From: Paralvinella palmiformis
Taxonomy: Eukaryota > Annelida > Polychaeta > Terebellida > Alvinellidae
Length of the DNA stretch: 64,000 nucleotides
Reading direction: 5' to 3'
Assembly (NCBI GenBank): GCA_025642065.1
Contig: JAODUP010000950.1
Span: 1 to 64,000 of the forward strand
Shown here: positions 12,427 through 25,400 of the stretch, piece after piece
Layout: every line of letters begins with the position of its first letter
How positions within the stretch are numbered: position 1 is the stretch's first letter
Program-made: the position numbers and the translations under genes
The notes under the pieces: generated by a model
Seen by the model: the letters and a program-made list of their open reading frames with translations, nothing else
What the model was told of the DNA's origin: nothing
Databases searched by the model: none

Positions 12427-13459
12427 AATGGCCAGCTAATGGATACATTCTGCTGGGGGACAGACACAGACACACACACACACAGATTAATAATTCCACA
12501 TCTTCTCTTATTGTACAGAAAGATAGACTAATCAATAGTCCAGTATTTAAACCTTTTAGGACTAAACTGGATTCATTATATTTTGGTATTCCTGATTCTT
12601 TATGTTGTCGACTTTTCACCCACAAACACACAGATCCAGGACAAAACCACACCAACTAATACACATTTAGGACATAACCCCACTCTTGAGATTTTTTCAG
12701 ACGACAAAATCGTATTTAATGAATGTTTAATTAAGCCTTTGGTGCTGTTAATTTATTAATTACCAGTAAATAATCTATTTCTGTTTGAACTTCAATAACT
12801 ATTTTTACTGTAATAGCTGTAATTATCCCCTAGATCAAGAAGCCACTGTAATAATGAATAATTATTTTAAATAACATTTTAAAATATGTAGCATTGTGTT
12901 TTTTTTAAAGTGTGGTTTTATCCAAGTAGCTCATGTGTGAATGGGGTTTTGTCCAAGTGTTGTTTTGTCCATTTACCATATGTTTTATCAGGGTGGATAA
13001 AGCACTGGCATAGAGAATGGTGAATTTCAGACTAGATAATTCATCAAGGGCCTGAATACAGAGAGGTGACTTTGTGCCGAGACATGTGTAATGTCTCACC
13101 AGTCCCTAATTCGCCATACAATGAAACTCTAAAAAGCGAATCACCCAAAGTCGTCTGGGAGTAATAAACGAAAGACGGGCCATGATGGTTGTGAAAATGT
13201 TTATGTTAATTCTTGTTGTTGTTGTTGAAATTTGGGGTACAGTATTGTGCACAGCCATTTTTATGTTAATTGCCTAAGCACCACTATTTATAGCTATTTT
13301 GAAGTTGCTCTATATTTCTTCAAACCAACGCTATTCAAATGTTATACCTCAATTGCCACTGTCTTCAGTGGTGAGTTTGTACAATGGACAGGTGTTGTGA
13401 AGAGACTACAGTTAAAACTGATAGCTTAATTGCTATTGGAACACTGACATCTGTGCAAA

Positions 13460-13590
13460 AGATGATGTTTATGATTGATGTTTTACAGCCACTTTTCTGC
13501 ACATGGTAAGCTAAATGGGCCGAGTGAAATCATAGATGAAATACCCTTCAGATATGCCCACGCCGAGATTCGAGTCATCTGTGCTAAAGC
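13460..13590 (-). mobile_element. SINE A copy, internally deleted
   Basis: Minus-strand tail and body followed by a deletion removing the CTCCAAAGGTAATGAAGC part. The head is degraded after the B box. Confidence 0.75.
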
Positions 13591-14334
13591 AGACTGTTAT
13601 GGCGTCATACTCTCGGTGCCACTAAAACTATGTATTAACATTTCCAAACCAGACCTCATGTCTGCTATACAAACTGTGTGTGTGTGTGCATTTTAACACA
13701 CACCAAAACAGACTATGGATAGTTATAAATAATTTTAGGATATGATTAAGTAATCGTTTTTATGTTTCTCGATTATGATTTATTAGAGTAATCGCTGTTA
13801 TATTTATGTCATATGGAGCATCATTGAATTGTGTTTACTCAAATTGTTCATTGTAATATTGAGGCTTCATATATTTGTCACGTAATTTTTTGATAATATA
13901 TTATATAATGTTATGCTTTAAAAGCTTTATCCTAACGTTTGTTAATCACATGGATGGCTACCTCAGCCTGAAAGAGATGAGATGATCAGATTATTCTTCC
14001 TCAATGGCGGTTAATTGTAAACAAATTTACAGTATGGATGGCATATTCCTTAAAAGGAAAGCTTTTCAGTTGCCTAGCTAATTGAGAAACTCCGCCTACT
14101 ATTGTGGCATGGTTAAGATTCAAAGCCCAACAACCTACACACTATGATTATGATGGGATAATTTTGTGTCCTAACTTAGTTAGCCCCTACTAGGCCTGAA
14201 GAAATTCATGGATTTATTTATCTGTCAGAATTTACACCTATACAACCATTACAGCTTCATCTTTGCTTTAAATAATTACATGCCTGGAAATAATTGTGAA
14301 TCAGGACATTTTAGACAGCTATTTTTTCAACGGA

Positions 14335-14993
14335 GGACGTTTTGGCCAAAGTCTGAAATAAAACATTAACTGGATGTGTGACTAGTTTATTGACAGTTAT
14401 TGATATTTCTTAACTAATAATGGACAAATTGTGAGGATATCAAAATAGCTTAATTCAGATAAACAATGAAAGGTGAATGAACTGTAATTTATCAACCACA
14501 ATATGGATGCTATAATCATGTCTGACCAACCACAAACAAATAACATATGTAAAAGTTGGAACAACAGATTCCACATCCCTTTTGGGCCAGGATCATCCCT
14601 ACATGTGGACATTGATAGAAACCCCACAAACAGAGTGTGCTTGTGTCAATAGAATTCTCGTTCAAGATGAATGTGGTATTAAACTGAAGAAAAAGACTGT
14701 AACTTCTGCGAAAATTGATTTTCAGGAATATTATCCATCCCTGCATTTTTTGTTAGTTACTTTATCTCATAACCTAATGTTTAAATTCGATTATTGAACG
14801 TTTCATATTTTAAATGTCCATTTGTAATTAAGAAATGTCAATAACCGAAAAAAAATTATATTTGCATTCTTAGTTAAGAAATATCAATAACTATCAATAA
14901 ACTAGTCAGACATCAAGTTTTATTTCATACATTAGCCAAAACGTCCTATCTTGAAAAAATTGTTGGCCAAAATGTATGTTGGCCAAAACGTCC
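14335..14993. mobile_element. Candidate DNA element with GGACGTTTTGGCCAA inverted ends
   Basis: GGACGTTTTGGCCAA at 14335-14349 is matched exactly by its reverse complement at 14979-14993. A second inverted copy (AGCCAAAACGTCC) lies near 14933-14945. The 659-bp interior has no recognisable transposase. No target duplication was seen. Confidence 0.5.
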
Positions 14994-15398
14994 ACCAAAC
15001 ATTCCAGACTCTCACCAGAAACGAATATAATTCAGTAAAAAAGTTGATATATGTTTTGACAGATGCAGAGACAGCTATGTGTATGACATGTGCACAACTC
15101 CATGCACATGTAACAGATAATCAGCATATCCTATAAGAGTTCAATTATTTATGAGCGAAATACATAATACCTGTATACAAATGTGAAGATTGCAATTAAG
15201 AACTGTTTTAATGTGTTACCAGTATTATGTAGGCCTACTAGATATGATCTCTTACAGTGGCATCGTGCAAGGCATGTTATGTTACTGACTATTTCAACCT
15301 CATCTTTTGTCTCTATTGTGTAACATTTCTGTCTTATAGTTTGTGATATTGCAGACAATATGTTTTAAAACTATATAACTTAAATGCTTGTATAGCTA

Positions 15399-15505
15399 GG
15401 GCGGTTCCATGGCCAAACTGTGGTTGGCTACGGATCTATAGCACCTGGCTTCAAATTTTGCTATATCAGAGGGGCGTTTCCTCTTTCACTTCACCTCAAA
15501 CGACA
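15399..15505 (+). mobile_element. Possible highly decayed SINE
   Basis: GGCGGTTCCATGGCC...GCTTCAAATTTTG...GGGGCGTTTCCTCTTTCACTTC recalls a tRNA-like head and the SINE A phrase GGGTGTTTCATCTTTGACTTC, but divergence is high. Confidence 0.35.
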
Positions 15506-15550
15506 ATATAAAATGTTATTAAAAATAATAAAATTTTATATTGTCGTTTG
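15497..15550. repeat. Long hairpin-forming palindrome
   Basis: Arms CAAACGACAATATAAAAT and its reverse complement ATTTTATATTGTCGTTTG enclose an 18-bp, AT-only loop that is itself partly self-complementary. The arms match perfectly over 18 bp. Confidence 0.88.
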
Positions 15551-16744
15551 TAATTCTTATAAATACTGGTATGTTTAAAGCATTATGTTTAAAGTCATTT
15601 GTTCATACTAATCACTACTTGATATTTGTATCACACACATACACACACTCACACACACAGAGTAACCTTGGTTGTAAATCAATTTTATTCAAATTATTGT
15701 TTTAGAGATAATGAAATAATTTAATGGTGCAACTCGTACATCATTTATTTGGCTTCTTCATCATGAATAAACGTGTAAATAGTATAACTGGTGGTCTGAT
15801 CTAACTTTCCTCATTGTATGTGTGTGTGATAGAGAGAGATAAGATAGATTCATTCAGTTCACATAACAAGAATACTGTGAAGTGAGGGGCCAGAATAGCT
15901 ATTACTGTCTTCCTCCAGACTCCCCCCCCAAACAAAAAATTAATTATTAAATATATATACAAAAACATAGTTCACAGTGGAGATTGCCTGAAGGCGGAGT
16001 GGATGGCCAAAAGTTAAATTACTGTTTATGTTACAATACAATAACCAGACCAGCAAAAAATAGAGAGTTTAGACTTCAGTTTTGAATAAAATTCATAATA
16101 AATAATAAGGCAAAATATAACAAGACAAATATAAAAGCTTTTAATCAATTCAGACAGTCTTTACAGTGATTGTGTTTACACATCTTACACTACTTGCATA
16201 GTGAGACAACAATTCGCCTTTAAGCTGCATTTTCAGCTTAGATTGGGAAGTGAATGTATAATTATGAGTACAATAACTCCATTTGTTCCACATTTTGGGA
16301 AATTCAAACAAAGGTAATTTTCTAGCAAAAGTGGAGTCACAACTTTGAATATAAAACTGGTGTGATAGCCTGGTTGTGATTCTATTCTGGATCTCATGGT
16401 TATAGATTATAACAAAAATAGTTCTGTTTATATTTATTCATAATTTTTTTTATTTCGTATTCAAATTGAACCTTAATTTTCAAAATCTCATGTTTTTGTA
16501 GACAGATCTGAATGTATCATTAAAACAATTAGAATACTATTTCTGTATTATTTGATCCGTTATAGCAAATATTTAATGCTAAACTAAAATTCGTTTTCTT
16601 TATGGTAAATAGTCCTTGCATAAATCCTTGACCTTCGTCCATAAATGAATGAGATCAGAGATGGGCGGTTTATGTTTACCTTTGTTTTTTTAGTTTTATT
16701 GTTGTGATTACACCATTTGCTAAATAGTTTACTTCTAGGCCAGG

Positions 16745-19700
16745 ATGCGAAAGTCACAAATAATTGGTAGAATTGTACTTGACATTGTCTGCATAGGTTT
16801 GGGTAAGTAGATCTAATATAGTCTAGTCTATAGATCTAGATCGGCACAGTGAATACTAGATGTAGTAGATCTAGACTAGACTATTATGTCACTATAGTTT
16901 TGGGGTGTGTCACACTCACAGTGACGCCGTGACGGTATCTCATACATTTAACATTGTCACAGTGAATCAGTGAAACACTGAGAGTGAATGAGTGGCATAC
17001 GTGATTGCGTTGATAATCATAATGTGATTTAATGAATGAAACGCACAGATTAAGACAGTTACTGAGTTAGACTATTCGCCCTCGGTTGCATTCTCAATCG
17101 ATATAAAAAGACTATTTGCCCTTTATTATTATTCACCCCTAATAAAAGGGACTATTCGCCCTTGTTATGTTATATAATACAATTATATATATATATATAT
17201 ACACCAGCTAGTTAACTTGCTCCACCAAGAGACCAGAGTAGTGGGTGTGAAAGCACAGTTGAAGCCGGTGTAAAGCATAAAATATAAAAATTAGCAGACA
17301 AAGATCTTTGGATTGTGGGATGATTATGTTGTGAAAAATTGGATGGTAAGAAGCTACTCTGTCAGTCTGTGAGATCAGCAAGATCTACAAACCATGCATA
17401 TGGATTTAAACTGCTACTGTATAACTGTATATATTTTGCTGCTCATGTCTATCTATCATTGTTTTTGATTTGGTAATAAATTGTATTTTAACTATTTTAT
17501 ATTAAATTAAGAGTAATTAAGTAAATCTAGGGCGAATATAAAATGGGGTGAAACTAAATGATGGGCAAATAAAAACGAGGGTTCAGTTCCTGACTGACTA
17601 TAGTTGTGAGGTAAATAGGCAATTCTTGAATTATGTCCTGTTATAGAATGTTGAACTCATCAAAGATGACTAAATGTTAAGTTCTATACTTAAGACAAGT
17701 TAAGTTGATCTAGTACCTCTGAAGGTAAATCTCTTCAAAACTAGGTGAAATTGAATAGAAGTGCTTTTGTAAAAAGTTGAATGAAAGGATAAGGCTGATA
17801 AAGCTGGAACTAATATGCATCTGTGCTTCTATCAAATAACAGACCATTTGTTAATGAAATGGAACAAAGTTTAAAAGATATGGGCAGATCAGGCATGAAA
17901 CAGGTCATAATTGTCTGAAGTTATTAAAAAACATCTGAGAAATTGATGAAACAATATTTATTGAAACAGACATTGGCTTCCACCCTGTGGCAGATAATAA
18001 CATGATATCCAGTTACATCTTTCTTCATCAAGTTGTAGTATTCAAGGTTATTCTTACTGTATGGATAATTAGAATATAACAATAAAAATTAAGATCACAA
18101 TTACTAGGCTACATTTAAGAGTTTTGTCTTCTAATTGATTGCATTCATGGTGATAGTACAATGGTTATTGCAGTAGATACCTCCATGCATTGAGTTCAAA
18201 TCCAACTTGTATCCTTGTTCGTAGGATATTCTCCATGGTAGTTGCCCCTCATCCATATGTCCCAGATGTGACTAGTGCCAAAGCCAAACAACTTGACTCT
18301 AATTCCAATTAATCAATTGTTTTCAGATGTGGTCTAGACTCTCAGCATTATTGTTTGTCCAACTATTTGTAAAAACTACATTCACAACATGACCATCTTT
18401 CAGCTGGCTAGGGCACCTCCGTGGTCTAGTTGGTAGCACGTTGGACCACAGATCACTACCAATTGAGTTCGAATCTTGGTGTGGGCATATCTTAAGGTTG
18501 TTTTATCTTTGACTTCGCTTCATTACCTTTTGGAGGTCGCTTGGCCCATTTAGCTTATGATGTGCACAAAAGTGGCTGTAAAACATCAATCATAATTTTT
18601 CAGCTCACTTGCTTATTTATGTTAATAATTTTTAATTATGAGTTATTAAAGCATTTAAATTATTAGGTCTGGTGAGAAATAAAAGAAATGTTGTTGTAGT
18701 AATTACTCTAAAATTCTGTACTGAAACTATTAGCTTTTGGTGTTTCAGTAATTCCAGTTTAGAAAAATGCAGTGCATACACTTGACTGAGGCTGTTATCG
18801 TTTGATCTGTTATGTTATTGAACAACAACAAAAATAATTATGAGTTGAAAACCCTTTCATCGCATCACATTCGTGCAATAAATCAAGGAACTACGTATAT
18901 ACTGTGTGAAGACGAAGCAGGCTTTGTCTCTTTTCATTTCAGCTCTTTCTCATAATCTATGGGATCAATAGCGATAAAACATATTTGTTTGGCTAAGCAG
19001 GTCAAGGGCCAACACTAATTAGCTTTCAATCTATTTCACTGATAATACCTGTTGGCCTAAAATATGAAATCCATACATGTGTTGACTACATTTATTCCAG
19101 TATTCACAAATACAGATAATTATATTTTCTAATTATCTCAAAAGTTGCAAAATGCTGCTAGATTTTAAAGACTGACAGAGTGGCTGGCATATGTTGTCAC
19201 TTTGAACAGAGAGTGAGGATAATGAATGGTTAATATTTAAATAGTTAGTATTGATTAATAAGGTGCATCTTGTCTTGAGTTGTTTGTAAATAATTTTGGA
19301 GGAGTTTTTTCTCTTCAAAGTTTAGGTCCTTCTTTGGTTGATAAGTTTTTGCAATATTGTTTCTATGCTTTTTTGTACATGCAGACCAAAATGTAAATTT
19401 CAGCATTTGTGCAAAGCCACTGGATGTTCTCCTCACTACATGATTGGTATGTTTCAAACGCACACACGAGATCATGATCTATGTGTATGCAAAGAAACCT
19501 ATCACCATTCAGACCAGTTGTTTGGCAAGCACCAGCTTAATGGAAGTGCACCGATAATAATTTGTTGCATCAGATTTCAGATGAAATATCACGAGATTGG
19601 TTTTCTGAACATTTAAAGATGGTTTGTCAGCATAGAATCACTGAGCCATGACCTTTAGATCATATTCATTGTCTGTGCATATATAATTATAATTTTGAGT

Positions 19701-22187
19701 TATGTGATATATTGTCATATCATCCTTCTTCAATTGGGGTCCAGTTAGACTTAGAGTAAGAGGAGTGTGGTAAATCACTGTATTGATAATGAACAAGAGA
19801 ATGTTTATACAGTCAGAATTCATTAATCCGACAAGGTTTGTCACACGATAATATGTCGGATAAACGAGAATGTCAGAATATCGAGACTGTGACACACCGG
19901 TAGTCTCTGTCACACATTTTTAAATCAAAAAGATATACCTCCGTATTTAAACCAATATTCAATAACCGTGTGCAAGATACAGAATGGCATTGAAGCCATT
20001 GATAATTTTGATGTTTGTTAATTACAGACACTATAAAGAAATACTCATGTCACTTAGTCCGTCAGATTAACTCATGATCTGTTCATTGGAAAGATCACGC
20101 ATTTGTGTTTTTAATTAGCCGTGAATGATTATGATTGGCTATCAGATAGCCACATGCAATGGAAGCATTGTGTGTCAGTGTGTATGGTCAAGGATGATTG
20201 TAATTGGTTATGATGAAGCAATTATCACAGGTGGGCAGGTTATTGAACCATTACTGACAACATGTCGGTGTGTCTTACATGACTGACCGAAATATTTGGC
20301 AACATTTTCGTGTTGTCGGATTATCGAGGCCATTTTACATTGAAATGTCACATTCTGTTAGCGAAATGAAGTGTCGGAATGCAGAACACGATTTTGTCAG
20401 ATTAAAGAGTCATTTATAATGGAGCTAAATCCGTCACAGGCAATAATGTGTTGGATGGTGGATTTGTCGGATAAACAATGTCCGGATTAATGGATTCTGA
20501 CTGTAGTTAATTTTAATCCAGTGCACAGATTACACTAAGAACAATATTAACTATGGTAATTCATTTTAGACTCTTAACCTGTCAGGATATAAATTTAGTA
20601 CAACCATCTCGAGCCGGAAACATAACGATGAATGGTCCATTTTTCAATCTAATACGGTTTTAAAACTGATCACATGATACACTAGTCTTGTTGAATCCTG
20701 CACAAATAGTCATTGATGTATATTCTGTCATTCAGGGTTGGGTTTATGACGGTCATAAATCTGTTTACGACATGACAACATGGGAAAGATTTTACTTCTA
20801 AGATAGATTGGATGTCAAAACTTTTAAATATTGTTCATGTAATATTCCTGTCATCCTTTGGGCCATTTTGGTAATACCAATAAAACTTTCAGAATTGTGT
20901 GTCAGAGCCATAGTGGTGTAGTCTTGCGGAGGAAAAACCGTATTTGTTGTGAAGCAGATTGTAATTTGTGTAATGCTTCTGAAAAGGTCAGCTGCACCTT
21001 TGCACTTACTGTGTAACAATAAAAAATGGTGGATATGTGACGATCAAACATGAAGCCTAAGTGTATTTAGTTAGTCAATTTGTGATCTTACCTGAGAGAT
21101 TGAGAACTAAAAGGATAACAGATTGATAAATTATTGTTTAATAATTGGCTCAAAAAAATTTGGCAGTCCAGGTTTATGGCAAAGATAGTTCCATCGTCAG
21201 TTAGGAACGTTAAATTTCGGCGAGTGGCTGAAATCCTATATGTAATGGGTATACTCTGGCAAAGGAGCAAGATGCCCAGTGGCAAAAAGCCCTATGGGGT
21301 CAATGACAACAACCCTAAAGATTAATAATAGTACCCATTTGGATGATTCATATTGAATGCCTTACAGTTTCTGGTTCATCACTTCACCACCATAATGTTT
21401 CCATTGGCTGCTTCGGACTCTTGGAGTGGTGGAGTAATGTCTGGTAAGTTCATCCCATGCAATCGGTATAAGGTACTGTGATCAAATTAGCCAAAAGAAA
21501 TATTTCTTTCAATATGATGTAATTTGTCATCCTTGGCTGCCCCCCTATCTTGAAGTTCAGTCGTATCCATATCAGATTTGAACATGATGTAATTACTGTA
21601 AGTGTTTATTTATTTATATTTGATGAAGTTTAGACTAACAGCATTCTACATCAGTGTTGTCATAACACATATATATGTATTTTTATGATGAAGGCTAAGA
21701 AGGCTTTCATAAACTGCCAATGTGGTCGTGTCAAACTAAGCTGGTATACTTGAGGTTTGAATGCATATTTGTTATCAACTTCGCATAGACAACGATGTCT
21801 AAAAAACAGTCTTGCTGCTTCGTTCCTTGTTACTGCACTGTCATGGTGGCTTCATATGATCTCTTACCATAACCCAATAACTGTCTATTATAATTCAGAA
21901 TAATGCCACAGACACAGTCAATAGATGCTATACTGAGAGTGTCTTACAAACATTTATCCTCTTAATTCTGACTCACCAACTCTAGAGTATTATCATGACG
22001 AAACCGTTTTTAAAGTTGTAGGTTATCTGAAGATAAGTCTCACCTTAGCTTTCACTCTAACTAGAAGTTGTTTTATTAGATTGGCTTACGGTGACAATGT
22101 TTTTTCTCCTCAGTTTGGTGGCTGTTCTATATAATTGTTTGTTCTGTGTACACACTGAACATTAGCACTTGACCTTTGTGTGTATGC

Positions 22188-22232
<45 letters not shown>

Positions 22233-24042
22233 TAGGTAGTTGTCAGCTCTTGTCTTGTTAGTAAATAATTTATTTATTTATACATTACATCACATATTTA
22301 GTAATTCAATACACAGTTGGCCCTTCATCATCATTTATTGACTGGGAAATTCCTGTGTCACAGTGGTTTAGACCACACTGTGCTGGAAGCCTTCCGTGAT
22401 GTGTGTTTGGATTCGGATCATATCTGTGTTTGAGGGATTTGTTTCCCCGAGGTAGAGGCCTCTCACCTCAAATATAGAGACTAAACAACTCAAATCGGCT
22501 CATCTAGCTTACGGATAGTCTGGGTCGGTTTCTGCCGGCTAAGTGAACTACTGAAAAGATCGTCCCATGTTATGCATTTATGTCCTGAAATAGGCAAAAG
22601 TGTGTGTGGGTGATATATAATATACTTTTTTTCTTCCCAGATATAGGTGTTGATTATAAAGTGTATAATTTTTCTGCTGCCAAAACCAGTGTCTTTGCAC
22701 GATACATTTAGTCCAGTTCAACATTTGATATGTTGGGTGTAGTTTTTAGTCCTTTAATACAGATTGATATAAGTCACAAAGTTAGTGGGGCAGAATTATC
22801 TAACTTGTATTTACCTTAGAAAGAGGGTTTCTAAGCAACCGTATACACACATATTAATAACATATTGTGAGCTACAGTCAGACAGCTAATAACCTTTGTG
22901 GTAATGTTATAGTTTTTGTACTTTTATTTAGATCATTAAATGTCCTTACAATAATGTATAGGTTATCTAGATAATTACCAAAAGATTCCATTTGACTGAC
23001 CCCATTTACAACTACTACAAGGAAAATGTGTTTGATGGCTTTAAATGGTGTGTATTCTATCTTAATTGTAATTATAGCCGGAAATATTGTTCCAGGCATT
23101 AAAGGGTTAATGAAGTAATATATTAATGTTTTGAGTTATTTGAGCCCGTGAATTAGAATTTCACAGGCTCAAGTAACTCAAATACTCTGGACAGCACAAG
23201 AGGTTTTATTATCAGATGAACATATTTATCAAACCTGACTTTTTATGAAGATGAGATGTTATTTCATCCTGGTTGATCAACATATGTGTACTGCGGGTAC
23301 TTTTTACAGATACCAGTCTCACTTTTGTGACGTAGATGTCTTCACTATATGACCCTTACTTGTTTATCTAGGAAGGTTGAACTCCTCATACATATGTTAT
23401 GTTATATTATGAGACCGAGTCGTGATTAGATCTTTAACATCAGACTGATAACACGCTAGTTGTTGTTTTTATCAGGAAACCTCTCCCCCGCCTCCATGAC
23501 GTGTCATTAGTGTAAAATTAATTAAGCCCAGAGACCACTTACGTATAACTGACAAACTGAAGACAATTGCAGTGAAGCATTACTTGATATCTTGAGGTGA
23601 AAAGACCTGGATCAATCCGTCTTGGCTTCTATTGGCTAACTGTATCTGATACATTGTGTTATCAACATCAGGAGAATATATTACATCTGCCTTTTTAGGC
23701 ATTATACAACCAGAATTCACCATTTTGTTTATTAAATATTGTGTTGTTGTTGAAAGTTCAAAATCATAATAAACATTAGTATTGCTATTAAACCTCTATA
23801 CTATATTTTTATAACTGCAAGAAATGTCTTCCTCTGATTTCTAGTTTAATTACTTTTAAACAAATCTGAGTAATTTGATCATTTGTTATGAATTAAGATA
23901 ACATTTTAGACCCATAACCACACACACACATGCAAACACACACACACATATTACACAGGGTATATTACAGCCTGTGTAATATGTGTAAAAGCTTTTAGCT
24001 ATCTTACTGTAAAATAACTAACAATAAGATGCTGGAGGAAAC

Positions 24043-24076
<34 letters not shown>

Positions 24077-25361
24077 AGAGAGAGAGAGCCTACTTCCATA
24101 CACACAGACACAGTATTAAGTAATCACATGTGTTTTATTCCACAGTTTTTCTGCCATGGATTTGTCTCCACCTACTGGCCACTCCTTACCAGAGAGGTTT
24201 CTTTTGTGATGATGAGAGCATTAGACATCCCTATAAGGAGTCAACAATAACTACCGAAGTGCTCTCGGTAGTGGGAATAGCACTTCCCATACTAGGCGTG
24301 AGTGTCCATATGTCTATTATATAAGCTCCTTTGATCATGTCATAATGCATTTTAATATTAGTGCATGTACATCACCAATTTTCTGGCAACCTTGGTTACA
24401 AAGTCTTGCTGAATTCAACAATACACCTCTGACCCATTAATGCATGATTACCACCAAAAACTGATGAGAGTGATAAGAATCAAGATATGGGGTCGTGATC
24501 CTGAATCGGTGAAGTCACACAGCAGTTTTCACGGTCTGTTGATTGGTTGGTTTCATCCAGGAGTGACTCAAAAATATAAAGACAGTGCCATCTACATTTA
24601 GGATAGTCCTCATGTTTTGGGTTTCATTGGAAAGCTAATGTGTTGCACTTCCCGAATTAGACAGTATCTAAGTACTTGGCGTTTTCTTTTGATTGGAAAA
24701 GCAATTTCCAAGCGGGTGTTTTCAGTTTTTCATGTCAGCTCAAAACATGGCTGCATGAATAGCTTAGATTCCACGTTTACCAATTCCATGTGCACTCCAA
24801 AGCGATACACACACACATAGACCATTGGGTGTGATTATGTACACTCTGCTAACTCTGCAAGATCACTTAGGTATCCCAACTGTTCGTAAACAAATATTAT
24901 GAACACAATTATATAATTATGTCAGCAAAAAGGTAGCTTACTGTAGCTAACCATATATCCCCCAAAAGTCTAATGAGGGAGATTTCATTTCCATACCAGG
25001 CTGTTAAATGTTAAGGCTCCTGATCCTGTGTTTTGTTTGCACATGTGGAGATTGAGATATAGGTATATTTGATTGAAAAATATTGAATTGACCATCAGGT
25101 TAGATGATTTCTTGGGAAAGGGGTAATTTACCCAACAATAAACAGTACCTTTGTCCATGATATTACATAAGCATTATGTGATTAAAGATTAAAGAAATAT
25201 GAATAAAACATCTCTTATTTTGAATTGAAATAATTCAATTTGGGTACAACTGAGTATATGAATATATGCACAAAATATACCTTATAAATACATGAAAAAA
25301 ATACTCTAAAACAAACAGGTGTTCTATATGTCACACCACTGCAATGATTAACAAACTGCAT

Positions 25362-25400
<39 letters not shown>

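Larger units (their letters stand above)
12427..16744. other. Intergenic region between DDO and PLPP
   Basis: This region holds the DDO 3' UTR, a truncated SINE A near 13460-13590, an inverted-repeat element candidate at 14335-14993, a possible decayed SINE near 15399-15505, and a hairpin at 15497-15550. The nearest AATAAA to the DDO stop that I noticed is at 13163, about 740 bases downstream. No coding exon was recognised. Confidence 0.45.
16803..24145 (+). other. Intron 1 of the PLPP gene
   Basis: A 7.3-kb intron with donor gtaagt and acceptor tattccacag. It carries a long inverted-repeat candidate at 17070-17585, SINE B (18150-18300, 22351-22500), SINE A (18411-18595), a TA-flanked DNA element (19810-20503), a (GT)n(TA)n tract (22186-22230) and a hairpin (23131-23182). 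No alternative coding first exon was recognised. Confidence 0.6.
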
